A stretch of 64,000 bases of DNA from Trichopria drosophilae (lineage: Eukaryota; Arthropoda; Insecta; Hymenoptera; Diapriidae), in the NCBI GenBank assembly GCA_030407085.1, contig CM059585.1, forward strand, positions 1,621,001 to 1,685,000, read 5' to 3'. The notes beneath the pieces are model-generated. The model did not search any database. It had not been told where the DNA came from and saw nothing but the letters and a program-made list of their open reading frames with translations. Positions 34,620-47,879 of the stretch are shown here, in pieces (the first letter of the stretch is position 1; the number at the start of each line of letters is the position of its first letter). The position numbers and the translations under genes are program-made.

Positions 34620-35330
34620 AGAAAGGTTTGACTAAAGCCGGTTTTACTCCATCATGTCAGATTTTTTTCTAACCTCAAAATCATTTTTTACGAGACAGAA
34701 CAAACATTTTGTAAATAATGACGGGTTACCTCAATCTTAGTATATAAGGGTTTCTGGAGCCGCGGATGTTACGAATTAGATTTCAGCTTTTTAAAATCCA
34801 TAATAGCGGATCCAAAATGTCAATTGTTGAATAAAAATGATTTACTACTATCGAATTCTTTAATTTTTACTAAAATTTATGTCTAAGGTTTTTTAAGGGC
34901 GCAGATTACAAATTTAGAAGCAGATGTTGTAATACGTAATGTCTTTATCTAATAACTGTCTATATTGCTCTACCTATAAACGTAGTATATAAAAAATTTT
35001 AGGGTTATATGGTTGTAGACTATTGAGGTTATGAAACATTACCGGGATTGATCTGCAACTATTCACGATTCGATTATTGGGTCCTAAGGGATTTTAATTG
35101 AAAAATCTGACCTAAGGAATTTAAAAAAAGTTAAAGATATTTGTGAAAAAATCAATCTTCATTTGGATTTTGAAAATATGCGATCAACGGCCCTAAAACC
35201 CATTAGATTGAGGTAAATCCGATAATAATTACAAAATTTTGTCTATTACGTAAAATCTGTCATGTTTTTGAAGTTAAAAAAATGCTGGTGTGATGGAGCA
35301 AAACGGACTTCAGATTCATATTCAGCGACC
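34620..35330. mobile_element. Inverted-repeat element, arms ~150 bp
   Basis: Left arm 34635-34800 (GGTTTTACTCCATCATGTCAG, ACATTTTGTAAATAATGACG, TTACCTCAATCTTAG) is mirrored by 35165-35320 (CTAAGAT-like ATTAGATTGAGGTAA, TAATAATTACAAAATTTTGT, GTGATGGAGCAAAAC). Divergence is moderate. The outer limits are uncertain because matches fade. No ORF of note. Confidence 0.55.
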
Positions 35331-35339
35331 CAGAAACAA

Positions 35340-38300
35340 ATAATATCCCATTTTTTTAGGTTCTGTGTAAAACATGCTTCTATCAAGCTTTCATTGATTT
35401 GTAATACCTCTTCGGTAAAAAACAAGAATTACGCACTTCTTTATGATATATTACGTACGTCATTATTTAAAAAACTAATTTTCATTTTTATTCAACTTCT
35501 TTATCGTACAATTCTGCTCAAAACGATGCATTTATTGACTTAGTGAATTGAATTACGTCAACTTTGAAATATGTGACTACTTCAAATTGCGAACATCCAT
35601 AAATTATGCAACTGATAGCTATAAAGAATATAATTGACAAAACTACAGATGAAAAATTGAAAAATTCAAATCAAATTTTCAAAAATTCCATTCTTGCGAA
35701 TGGTGGGTCGAAAAATTATAATGCTGCAAATATAAAGTAAATAAACTACTAGCGTATGTATAAATATCGCTAAAAAAATATTCGGGGTAGAAAATAGAAC
35801 TAAACAAAAAAAATTTCAAAATGGCTGCTACAAACTGACAATTGAAGTACATGTTTCATAAAAATCTTAGTCTCGTATACTCCATCTACTGATAAAAATT
35901 ACATGACTTCAAACTTTATAGTGCTGAGTCTAAATTTTAAGTTAGTTTTTAGAAATTGAAAATGACGAATTCAAAACAGCGATGAAATTTTTGAAAATAG
36001 ATAGAAATCGGTTTTAGCTTAAGGGGGGAAGAGGTTAAATTTGTTGTTAATTAACAAAAATGAGGCGGATCCAATATGGGGGACGAATTTTTTTTTTTTT
36101 TGCAGGGTGTGAGGAATAAAAAATTACCATTCCAACCTTTTTTGATCAGATTTTAGTAATAGAATACTAAAATATTCTGTCGAACATATTATATTTACGT
36201 GAATTTGGTCCTTAATAGGTTAATGAATATGCAGCTGGTGAAAACAAAATGTACCAGTCAATAGATGTCATATTTCACTTTTTCAGTTTCGCTTCCTTTC
36301 AATTTTCCTTTTTGCATAATTCCGAAAAACGTTTATGCAACAAATTTCAACCGTTTCAAGTAAATAATAGTCGTTTGAAGTTTAACTAAATGTTCTCAGG
36401 TTGTAATGATAAAAATAAACTCGCATATTATACAATATCCTACCATTTTTCTAAAAAAATTTCGGAAAAATGAAAATATGTAGGATATTCACTTTCAACA
36501 TAAATCTTGAAGAAAATTCTTTTGTCACTATTATACAAGCTACCTATATCATTTGACTCGTTGATAAAAATAAAATTGAATAAAAATCGTATTGTTATTA
36601 CATAAACAAATACCGAAAAATAAATCGCTTGTTTAGGGTGTTCTTGATTTTTGAGGTGTATAAGGAAAAAGATCAATCACGTTTATTAGTCATTATTTAT
36701 ACTTTTCATATTTTCTTTCAAAAATTAAATTAATCTATTTGGTAAATAATCTATATTGTTGCTACAGTTTTTACGATTCCACGAACAAATAAAACCATAA
36801 TGGTATCTTAACCCTTCAAATAAGTACATTTTTAAGGATGTTTTTTTTAGAATATTTGACAGATGAGCCACGTCAAACAAACATTGATAATATCAAATCA
36901 AAATGGAACTTCGAGAATCGATACTGCAGAGTACACGTGTCACATGTTGTTAGAGATGTAAAAACGACCTAATGCACGATAACGCCCTTTTTTGCACTCA
37001 TCGATTGCAGATACGAGTAAATATTTTTTGTTCGGATTACATTTTTTTCCCTGTAAGGGAGATAACATGACTGATTGTTTCTGCGTTTGTATTTTATAGA
37101 ATATTATCAAAATATCGGGAAAGACTGTCATAGAAGCATCAATGGATCAATGTACAAATTCTTTTTATCTCATGACTATCAGAAAATCGTACTAATTTTG
37201 AATTAGTAACGTGCAGAAGAATCATATTAAATATTTTTGTATTAACAAAATTTAAATACTTATATTTACAATAGTCCAAAAATCTTACGTATTCGTTAAA
37301 AAAAAATTGAAGAATTTTTCAAGTACGTCGTGGAGTTTCTCTACCTATCAGGAAACGCAACGCAGCGGTAGTCACATTCACGCCTAGCGGTGGGAGGTAT
37401 AACTATTTTCTTACGGATGTTCTTTTTTCAATAGTTTCAAAAATGTTCTAAAGATTCATGTAATACTACCTTAAATTATTAGAATCTTTAACAAGATTTT
37501 CAGAATTCTTTCATTATATTAGAATTTCTAGTTGAGATTTTGAAATTTCTACGCAACTTTGAATATCGATGAAAGTTTAATAACTTCATGGTATGTCTGT
37601 TTATTTTTAAGTTAATGGCGGTTTCTAAAAAGCTTACATACTGCTGCGAGGAAAGTAAATTTCGTCGTATACGTGACTATCACGTGTCCACATGACACCT
37701 ACCATTTATGGGTCATTTGACGAACAAACACAGACAAAAAGGCTAGTTACAGTCGAAAATAAAAGAAAACTGACGAGAATATGGGAAAATCGATAGCACT
37801 CTCGGTGTAAATAACAGCAAACAAAATTTTGTTACCGTAATAACGCTAAACAAAAACGCGAAAAATAAAAAAAAATTAATTCTGTAGAAATATATGTACA
37901 TGATAAATTATTGAAATATTAAATAATTTTACTGAATTTTTAACATGACGGATTATGATTTCGAAAAAAGAGTCAGTAAATCACAATTGTGTTATTTGAC
38001 TTTTTTTGTCCTAGGGAGAAAAGTACTTTTTAAAACTTTCTGTAATCCTTGACTTGTATCGAAGACCATCGAAGTTATCTTGGCAGCATTTCGTCTTCGG
38101 CATTTCGACTGCAAGACAAACGTCATCCTTTAGACACGTCTACAGACAAAAGCCACGAAAACTTCTACCTCAATTTTCCATGTATGAAATTTGTTGATAC
38201 GAAATATATTCAAAACAATACATGTGAAAAAGTCGCGATAGCTATAAAGTTCTTGCCCAGTTTCGTTGAACCGATAAAAGAAGAAGAAAATGGGTAGCCT

Positions 38301-38499
38301 CAGTTTCAAGCAGCGTCAATTTCTTGAAAGCATCAACATTGTTTAATCGAGTATGAATAAAACAATTTCGTCGGCAGTAACATGAAAATAAAAAAACCTT
38401 CGTCGCGAATATTTACCGCCAGCTACGTTTACACCCGTTTTCCGCTTGAATAATTTACGGGCACGAGGCGCCTTAAGGGAAAAGGGGAAAGGAAACATC
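35340..38499. other. AT-rich intergenic stretch without supported gene
   Basis: Several chance frames are present. GC rises after about 38040. The plus frame 38049-38297 starts at a TTG right after an in-frame stop and has no acceptor in frame, so it is not accepted as an exon. Confidence 0.35.
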
Positions 38500-41400
38500 C
38501 CGGGCGTATGATCAAACGAAACTTTATTGACTCATATAGACAAAAATTGTGTATATCGGGGTCGTTCAATCGTCGTTGATACAAACGGCGTGTATAAAAG
38601 TATAAAAAATAGTTAAGAATTTAAGGCTTCCGCGGTTCGTCTGAACGTTTTCCAGTGACTTCCGGTCTGGAACGCGTCGCTCGACGTCATGGCCGATTGG
38701 TCGAAATCCAATTTACACATTTTTTTAGGGGTACGACGTTAAATCCATGATGGAAATGGTACATTTTAGACGTCGAAATTTTCTTTCGTTGATCTTGAGT
38801 GCTCGAAATGTTCGGTGAGCGTAAAATGAGAGTTCTAAAGGAGTACAAAGCACGTCGAGTTTACTAGGAGTCGGAATGACATCGAGCGATGCCGAGCGGT
38901 CGTAACCCGGAAGACAATGGAAATACAAAAATAAATTAGCGACGGCGCTCGCCACTCGGATCGAGAGAAATGTACTCATACTATATAGTTATATTAGCAT
39001 ACACATATTTATACTCTACACGTACGTTACACGAAGACGGTGATAATTGACGTAACAATCGTGTAACGTGGCAACTCACACGGCCGTAACAATTGCTCGT
39101 GTCGCACCGCTCGCGCCGCGGTGCAACTAAAATAACGACTCGCACTCTTACATACATTTGCTTAATTTGAGCGACTAGTTGAGATCATGTGCGCTTAATA
39201 CACTAAGCATTACCGTTGATCACGGCTGCTATAAGACAATGATAAGACGCGCTTAAGTAAGTACTTATGTCGGCTGAAGAAAAGGAAAGAACGAAATGTC
39301 GTCGCTCGTAAAAGGTCCCCACGATCGGTGTGAATCTGAACTGACGTTTACGACTTTTTCCCACGACACTTTATAAGGTCCTCACCTGCCACCGGAAAGA
39401 GCGTTTCCTTTTTCCCGGCCAGTAGTTCCGGTTTCAAATTCTACATGCAAATCTGACGAAAGGAAAATCGCTCGCACCTAGCCACTAGTTATATCGTATC
39501 CAATTATTCGATTTCTCGGCAGTTGGCCAGCTTGGCGCTTGGCTAACATCTTGTTAGCAGTTTTCATGGCAGTAGGTCGTGTCACTCGAACGCGTCGAGA
39601 AAACGCGAGGCCGGGAACGATTTTTATTGCCGGCAGGATATTGGCTGTTGATGATGCTACGGATGTCGATTGAGGTCAAACGCACCCGTGGCATTTGCGC
39701 GGACGTCATTGGACATTTTATCTCTTATTACTTTGTTAGCGTCTCCATCTTTGTATCTTGGCCTATCCTCCTCCCGGCTTCATCATCGTCTTCTCCCACT
39801 TCAACCACATGGAGTGTTTCTCTTTAACTCTTCCCTCAGATCTTGCTGCGATTCTTCGCAGCGTTTCAACATTTTTTTGCCCGATGAGAACCCGTGCTTA
39901 ATGCGGTTCAGATCTCTTAACTGTTTAGGCAGATCTTCTGGCTTCAACGGACAAAGGGTTTCCCGATTTGTGACGTTTGATCCGGTCATCGTGATCTTCC
40001 ATCGATTTAAGAGGCTTCTTGGCTAATATCGGTTATTTTTTTGCGTTCAGCATTGTTTGCTGATTGATGATTTGTAACAATTAAGGGGCTAAGTAAATCC
40101 TGAATTGCTTTCAACCCGGTCGGAAATCTCGGTTAAACGCGATCAACCTAATTTCGTTCATCATAAATAATGATCTTTTATTTGCTCTAAACGACTTAAA
40201 GTACGCTAACTATTCCCGACCGTAAATATTCAACTGGGACGTTTCTCACTTGCAGTGACCTAATTTTTTGAACCTCAATGTTGATATGAAACTCGGCAGT
40301 GATTTCCATCATTTCCGGTATTACAACAAACTAACCTTCCTAGTCTATTCTGCAGTTTGCGGAAGTTGGTATTCATGACTGCTCGTAAAAAATATGTGAA
40401 ATAGGTCCCTGGGATTGACGCGATAACAAAATGTAAAGGTCACTAACTATTTATCTCTGTTTTAAAGATCCTAACAATTAACTATCATATCCTACTGAGC
40501 ATTCGAACGAAACATCTGCTGATGGCACAACCACTTGACTTTTCTGTGATTGCTCAAAAGTCATCTTATAACAGTGCTTTATAATATTTTGAAGAAGAAA
40601 CTTAGGTCTCATTTCTATATTTACGCCGCAGAAAGATAACAGGAGCACAATTAGGAAACGTCACCTGAGTTGCATTCATCACAATCGATGAGCCTGGACG
40701 GTTAACAAAAGATGACGCAATGTCCAGGCTTTTCCGCATTCGCATTAAGCCGCGCGACGATCTATCATCCGACCAGACAATACCTGACACGAGTGACCAC
40801 TCGTTCGTGTATTGCGCAAAAAATATATATGTTTTTGGTTTCTTGTTAATGTTGGCTAAGAAAACCTACTTTGAATCCCTCTTTTAAATTCTCAGATATT
40901 TTTTCTGACAATGTTCGCCTGTAAATCATGTACTTGAAAGACTAACGAATGTTCTAAAGTTTCTCTTGGTATGATCAATCCTCATTTCATTCCACAAGTA
41001 CAACTTTTACTGCGAAACCTTCCATTCTGGTCCTAAACGTATATCCTCCTCTTTATGCTGCACTGGTCTGATCTTAATGGATTGATAGAAGAATATCAGG
41101 TGTTGGATATCCTGTTTGAAGCCAATGCAGCATAACCTAAATATCATCACTAGTTCGCCGAGACTCAACGATCCGATTCGAATCATCTGTTTCTTTTCTA
41201 TTAGAAAAATTGAGCTTTTCAGCCAGAGACTATCCGAAGCACACACGCAGTTCCTTGGAGGTATCGTTCGAGATGTTGGGCGCAAACATACAAAAAAAAT
41301 CTTTCTGAACGTTTTAAACGTCTCGGGAATTCGTCTTTTGAATGTTTGCGCATCGTGTCATGGTGCATTCGGAGAACGATTTCCAGTTTTGAATATGGCA

Positions 41401-41556
41401 CAATGTTTTGGAAATTCACGTTGCTGGATTGTCATCCAGCGGCTATTGGAACCTAAAAGGCTCCATGTGTTTTGAATCTCTTGACCGATTTCCGTCGACA
41501 CTTCCGGTGTCTATCGGGGGGTTGGCTCACCCTCGGCGAACCAGGAATATCAGGTC
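38500..41556 (-). other. Probable long 3' UTR of the PPxY membrane-protein gene
   Basis: Between the stop codon at 41557 and a minus-strand AATAAA at 38523-38528 lies 3.0 kb of distinctly GC-richer, transposon-free sequence that contrasts with the AT-rich repeats beyond it. Open frames here (for example 39579-39827, 39670-40026 and 41116-41475) occur on both strands with no family motif and are by-products of composition. Long 3' UTRs are common in developmentally or neurally regulated insect genes. The extent is an inference. Confidence 0.5.
38523..38528 (-). terminator. Candidate polyadenylation signal of the PPxY gene
   Basis: Minus-strand AATAAA within GAGTCAATAAAGTTTCG, at the lower edge of the GC-rich segment. 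The mRNA end would lie near 38495-38510. Confidence 0.45.
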
Positions 41557-44500
41557 CTACGCGGGCGATTGCCTCACCGACGACTGATGGATTGGTACTG
41601 ATATCACATAAATGTCGACCTTTTCACCGGATGTCTTGTCGGCAAGGTCACCGTAGTTGACGGAATCATATGGTGGAGGGGCGAACAAGTGGTATGGTGG
41701 CGGTGGGGTTTCGATCGGACCGGAAGTTCCGTTCATGACGTCATTTCGCTGAGTGTACGGTACGGAGATGGGTCTGGCGCTACGTCGACAGAACCACTCG
41801 GAACAGCTGACAATCAGGAAAAATGCGACGAGGCCGCCGAACGATCCGATGTACCAAACAATCGACCATGGATCCAGGGCACTCTGAACATCGTGGTTAT
41901 CTGAAAAGTGATACGAAAAAAATATTATTCTCACGTCTAAGAGAGATTTTTGTAACAACTAAAATTATACGTTTTAAATTTATTCATTTGCAGTCAAATT
42001 GGACATTCTGTTTAGAATGACATAATGCAAGAAAACTTTTCACTTTTTATTTATGATCAATTTTGGTAAAATTTTTTGGACAATTAAATTCTATTAGTAG
42101 ATTGCAATGTGATTCGTTCTATTTATTAAATTGTTTAATGTCCGAACAAACATCAATTTTAAGCTTAATCAGTCTTATGTAACTGAAACGACGATATAAA
42201 GATACACAATCATTGAGTGATAATGAAGTTTAATACCACGATAATAAAGCTGCCAAATATGCAAACAAACACAAATTGTAATTGTACACTCAATATTTTA
42301 AACCGAAGGAGCTAAATATTTCGCAATCGTTGATAGCTACGGTAAAATTGAAAACACAATACCGTCGTTTTACGACGTGATACTTGATACACTTTCAATT
42401 AACAGTCTAATCAAGACTGCAGTTTAAATTCACCACTTAGTTTTTCAAATGTGAACATTGATTTACAAAAATTTATTTTCGTTTTTTTTTTATTATAATT
42501 AATTTGCTTTAATTTTTGGTAAGTCGCTTTTTTATCAATATTTTTAAGTGCAATGTCATTGTAACACACTTGAAAAACGAAATTTTTTGTAACGATTATA
42601 TTATTAGTTCATTTTGAATATGTATTGGTAGACTTCAATACGTGGCCTTTACGTAAATATTCTATTTAACTCGGTCACTTATCTTGCTTCGAATGATCCC
42701 TAATGACTTGAACCAAAAAAACATTATCTGGAATGTAACACGAGTCACAATGTATAATTTGTATTTTATGATATTTTCAGGTTGCGTGAGATTTTTCATT
42801 TTTATACTTTTGGTATGATTTTTTGTTGCAATTAACCTTAGTTATGAAAATGATAGTATTATGAACCTCGAATTATGTAATTGGAAATTTTTAATTGGGA
42901 ATATTCAGATTCATTAACGGCAGCAAATCCGTTTGATATTCCGAAATCAGAAAAGCAGGTATAATCAGTGGGGAAATCGTGAAAAATTAAACAAAAAAGA
43001 CTTAAGAATCATCGCATTTTAATTTTTTTTTTTGCAAAATTTTGGCATAAATAATCGTTTTTTTGCCATTTCTCGGCGGAAATTAATAGAGCTTAATTGA
43101 CAATAGTAGGAGAGATGTATATCAATAATTAAAGAAAATTCTTTTTATTGGAGAAACTGAGTCAAAGTTGACGTATCTGCTTTTCTCATTTCGGGATAAA
43201 AAAGGGTTGATAGTTTCCTATGGATCAGAGGAGTATTTTTCTTTACAAAACAATACATTTATGTGATTTTCATGCTAATTTTTCAGAAATAATGAAGTAA
43301 ATTGTATCTTATTTATTTTTATATTTAGTCATTGTTTGTGTATAAAACTGTGATTTCGTTGATTTGCATTTATCAATATTTGTATCAAATTCTTCCCCCA
43401 ATTTCTTCCATTCCTTTTATCTTTAACGATTACAATAATTTGCTTATTCTTGTTGTTTACATAATTTTTAATATATGACTGCCATTTAAATGTCAGTTTC
43501 ACCGAACTATCGAGGAATATTCGACCATACGCAAGAAGTTTCCTGAGGCATAAATGAGCAAGCATAAGATTGAAATAATTGATGCCATAAGTCGTAACAA
43601 CGAGTTATCAGGATTGAAAATTGACAATTCACAAACGATCTTGATAGCGTAAGATATTTCGATCGCTTTAATAAGCATCTAATTGTACGGTTTGTAAAAA
43701 GGGAGATGTTAATCTAGCATTGGTTGAAAAATATTGTGTCAATCGTCGTGCCGTTAACCCGTCAATGTCGCCGGCAATATCGATAAGGATCGCGAAGTTC
43801 AAGGAGGTCTCTTGTATATTTCAAGGTTAGGTTAGGTAATGCCGAACTACAAAGTGTTATTTTACATTTTAATTATTCGATTGAGCATTCGATTATTTAA
43901 TTTTATGCTGTCAAGAAAATACATGTGAAAGCCGTATGGACATGTGATCCACATGACAATCTCATATGAATTTCTCAGTCAATATTGTGATTTCCTTTTA
44001 TGACAGTTTTTTTTAAATAAAAAATTCGAGTATTTTTTTTATTTCGTTTTTGAATATTACATAGTATTCTGTTCTAATGAATTGTAATAAATGATAAGAA
44101 TCAAATGCAGAATGACTATGACAATTTTTTGGCGCAATGTGATAGTCATATGAAAATTATACACGACATGCATGTGATCATGTAACAGCTGTAATAAAAA
44201 TATGTGATCAAACGTGACTAATCGTGTTTCGGTTGTCAGAGTCACATAGAATATCAATAAGTATGTGATATGTCACATTTATTCCAAGATTGTTAATACT
44301 TAAAGTAATTATATCTACCACCACAAAACAATTATGACATTCACATGGTTGATGACATCACCATATGGGAAACACATATTTTTCTTGAATTCAAGTAAAA
44401 ATTCTATGTGGCCAAACATAAATAATGTTACGATCACATCTCGACTTGTCTTCGTAAATTATTTACCGAAATTCCGTCGGGTAAGATTTAATTGGGAAAC

Positions 44501-45246
44501 GCAGGTGATACAATTTCAAATTGTAAACTCCGCCATAGATCATTGCAGTATTTCGTCCGATTAATTATCGCAATGTTCGCACCCCCGCGGAAAATGCGCC
44601 AGTAATTTTAGCCGCATAGTTACCACCGCGACAAGAAGCGCGTATCCAAGCGACCTATATTTCATCGAGAATTGGCTTGGTGTTTGCTCGCTTAAAACTT
44701 TAAAAAAAAAAAAGCTCCGAAATTCAAGTCCCTTCGATGTCTCGAAGAGCGAAAAGCGTTCCTCGTCGAGGCAATTATGCGTCGTGATTTATTCAGGGCT
44801 CGCGAGAAGTGACCGCGAGAGAAGATGCTGCCTCGGGGATGATTATTGCAGCCCCTGTTCAACGAGCCTCGAGGGGTCGTTACACGTTGGCGTAGCGATT
44901 GCCGTGGTGACCCAAGGGAGCGAAAACTCGCACCGATCGTGAAAATTCAGACGTGACTCGAGGAATTTGCCTCCGAGAAAACGGATGAAATTTCAAAGTC
45001 AAAACTGATCATAAAAGAAAATGAAAGTTTCAGTTTTATTCGAGGAAATCCTATTAAAAACGGAAAATAATAAAGTGAAAAAATTTTTCGTACCTTTCGA
45101 GGATTCGAAAACGGAATCGCTCCCTCTGTCGTGTGGTACGTCGTAATCCCGATGGTCGGTTTTCACCGTTGGCCGTTTGCTCGTCGTGGTGATCTTTTCC
45201 ACATCTTCGGATATGATGCTTCCGAACATCGCATGTCCGTTTTGCC
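41557..45246 (-). CDS. C-terminal part of a single-pass membrane protein with two PPxY motifs
   Basis: Two minus-strand exons, 45246-45094 (153 bp) and 41900-41557 (344 bp, ending in TAG), are joined in phase by a 3.2 kb GT-AG intron. The first exon opens in phase needing one base from an upstream exon; the first Met inside gives 159 residues. Counting from it: a polar, Ser/Thr- and charge-rich segment (1-55, lacking Cys and signal peptide), a membrane helix (about 57-79, PWSIVWYIGSFGGLVAFFLI), a basic stop (CRRSAR, 83-88), then a Pro-rich cytosolic tail with PPPPY (111-115) and PPPY (120-123) and a conserved-looking SGEKVDIYVISVPI end. PPxY motifs bind WW domains of Nedd4-family ubiquitin ligases, so an endocytic/sorting adaptor (compare Commissureless or PRRG4 in architecture only) is an inference. 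The family was not recognised and the N-terminus is missing. Confidence 0.7.
42000..44560 (-). other. Intron of the PPxY gene, AT-rich, with TCACATGA words
   Basis: Mostly AT-rich without repeats up to 43900. At 43920-44370 many variants of ATCACATG/CATGTGAT appear (ACATGTGATCCACATGA, ATGTGATCATGTAACA, AAATATGTGATCAAACG). No coding exon is seen inside. Confidence 0.5.
44565..45090. promoter_or_regulatory. GC-richer intronic segment next to the 45.1 kb exon
   Basis: CACCCCCGCGGAAAATGCGC, GGCTCGCGAGAAGTGACCGC and GATGCTGCCTCGGGGATGAT mark a block of higher GC just downstream of the exon. No codon structure. It may be an intronic enhancer or simply unique conserved sequence. Confidence 0.25.
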
Positions 45247-45289
45247 CTGAAAGAAATTTTTATTTAAATTTTTCATCTCTGTGTATAAG

Positions 45290-46420
45290 AAAAAGTTACA
45301 TGATTGCAATAAACATGGTGCCTAGAATTATGAATCATATCAGAAAAGTCATGTGAAGTAACGTATTCTCAGTTATATAGAAATTACAGTATGGTTAAAC
45401 TCTTTAGAAGGTGCATCTTTCAAATGTTATACGTCGTTATGTGAAAGTTCAAACTGAGCATGTGTTGACATCACATGGTTACTAAATTAAAGGTTTAATC
45501 ATCTACGTTAAATTAAACTACTATGTTATAACTCGTAGTGCTTTAATTGTTTAATATAAGTGATATAGTTCCTTCATAACAATCACATGAAGAATGTGGT
45601 CTAAATGGCATCTCATAGCATTATTAACTTTGACAAATTTTAATAACAGTGTGAGATTTAAACAAGATCAATCAATGCAATTCGGTTTTCAAAAATCCAT
45701 ATTAAAAGTAAATGAACGGATGAGCGATGACATCACATAATTATCACATAATAATCACATGAAGAATGTGGACTAATTGGCATCACGTAGCATTATTAAC
45801 TTTGACAATTTTTAATAACCGTGTGAGGTTTAAACAAGATCAATTAAAATTAATGCAATTAGGTTTTCAAAAATCCATATTAAAAGCAAACGAACGGATG
45901 CGCGATGACATCACATAATTATCACATCGACATATTTCCTATAATAATCACGTTTTTACGTAAAATTCATGCTGTATCTATGTGATCCTATAAGTAAAAT
46001 AGAAATTTACATAAAAAAATACATAAAAATTACACAAATGTACTAAAAGTCGCTATGTGATTATCACAAGTCGGGTTTAAAATAATGTTGATAAAATACA
46101 AAATAAGGAGTTTTTGTGGTCATGAGAATTAATTGAAAGTGTGGCGTTCTTTTAAACTACCATTGTTTTCGTAAATAATCGCATTCTTGAGGTGGAATGA
46201 CATGTGATGTTCACATACATGGATACCTTGACATTCTCCTAGAAGTTAGAGAATGTCATGTACAAATTATCGGTATTGTATTTCGAGTTATTTATGGAAG
46301 GGATTCAAGTAAACTATGTGAAATTCGCATTCCGTTTCTTTATATACAAAATATTTTTAGAAAAAGTAATTTTATTCAGTTTTGTGTACCTGCCAATCCA
46401 CATAAATCACGGTAAGAGTA
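45290..46420. repeat. TCACATGA word field, first part upstream of the 45.1 kb exon
   Basis: Frequent ATCACATAATTATCACAT, ATGTGATTATCACAAG and ATGACATGTGATG words among AT-rich sequence. It contains the 172 bp tandem duplication listed separately. Confidence 0.55.
45581..45925 (+). repeat. 172 bp direct tandem duplication
   Basis: Units start at 45581 and 45753 with AATCACATGAAGAATGTGG and proceed in parallel through GCATTATTAACTTTGACAA, CAAAAATCCATATTAAAAG and GATGACATCACATAATTATC. The copies differ by scattered substitutions and an 8 bp insertion in the second. Confidence 0.85.
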
Positions 46421-46689
46421 TCAAATATTTTCGTAATTGTTTTTCCCGTTATTTTGATGTTATGAAGTGCCATGTAACGAAATTAAAATTTGATAAGCTT
46501 ATTTATACACGTTTAGTAACCAAGACGTGTACAATATTAAAAGGGATTATTTATAGGAATCGTATCTCACGTTCATCTAGTGCATAAATAACGTCGTACA
46601 CTACAGCAAGAGTATCGCAGTTCCTACGAAACACACGTTTCACGAAAATGTGTATTAAAGTGATTACCCGAGAATTATTATCTCCTTAA

Positions 46690-47400
46690 GTACACAACGG
46701 ACACGTTATCTTGTTTGCGCGATTGGACGAAGTGAAATGTGATTCCGAAATTAATTGAAACATTTAAAAAATATTCGAAATTTAATTATGTTTTGGCGAT
46801 CTAATGATTTATTTGCAATCAATTATTTTTCGACATAATTGTCACCTTTATTATATTTTCATGTAAAACACTTTCGAAAAACACTCGTTGAATGAAATTC
46901 AAAATGTACAAAATTAAACGGAAATCAATGAAAACGTTCCAGTTTAAAATCACACGAACGATTCGAATTTGAACTTCGTTAATCTCTTTAATGTCTAACG
47001 GTAGGAATTTTGCTTCTGATAAAGCGATTTCGATAGATTTTCCCTGTAGATTACGTATCTGTAAAGAAAAATTTTCCAGAAAGTGCCACGTTTTATTTCG
47101 CAAGGATTTAAAAAAGAATTAAATCATTCATTTTTCGTACCTCACTGTTTAGTGACGTTAAATCAGATAAAAAAAACTGGCTGTAACTAGTAGACATTTA
47201 TATCGCCAGAATTCCAGGTAGTTTTTGGACGTTTTGCTTAATACTAAAAGAAAATATTGCCTAATTTTATTTGAGGATTTTGACGTCTAAAGCCTGTATT
47301 TGACGTGAAAGTAAAAGTTAGGATAAGATATAACTCAATTTGAGAAATAGAGAGAAAATTTCATAAGGCAGTTTCTTCGCAAATTTAAACACAATTTATC
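46690..47400. other. AT-rich stretch with one exon-like minus segment
   Basis: On the minus strand, acceptor-like TTTTTCTTTACAG ends at 47061 and is followed by an open frame (IRNLQGKSIEIALSEAKFLP...). No good donor or matching phase was found, so no exon is claimed. Confidence 0.25.
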
Positions 47401-47879
47401 AAATTTAGTTTTTTTCTGATTTTCTACATACAGCTCATAGATTGTTATGAGGTCTGTTGTGTTTCGATGCAAAGTATCTTTTAGAAACCATATAAAGACT
47501 ACGCATACGAAGAGAATACTTAATATTGCAATCTAAACTATTACATACATTTATGAGACTTATGTGATGTACTTCCATGAGATAAATCACATGGTCCATT
47601 GTGATATTTATATGACAACGAAACCTGCTCAGATATTTTTTTGTAATGTATCGAGTGCCGTTCCAACCTTGAAAAATTATTAGCATCTCATAGATCACAT
47701 GACTCAATTACTTTTGGAGGGAATATGCATCCGCACTCTGAATGTTTATTTAATAGTTTTTTAATGGTGTCTTTAGACTCACATTTTCATGTGATGTACT
47801 CATAATTCGATATTACAATTTGGTACTCATTTTTAAATAGTTACAGTAAATTTTGTGTACTACCGTAATGCAATGCTGG

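Noticed and set aside
38049..38297. Open plus frame of 82 codons as a last exon
   Set aside because: It begins at TTG directly after an in-frame stop, has no in-frame acceptor, and overlaps another open frame from a better acceptor; no family motif.
39579..41475. Several open frames of 60-120 codons on both strands
   Set aside because: They overlap each other on opposite strands in GC-richer sequence and show no motif; better explained as 3' UTR.
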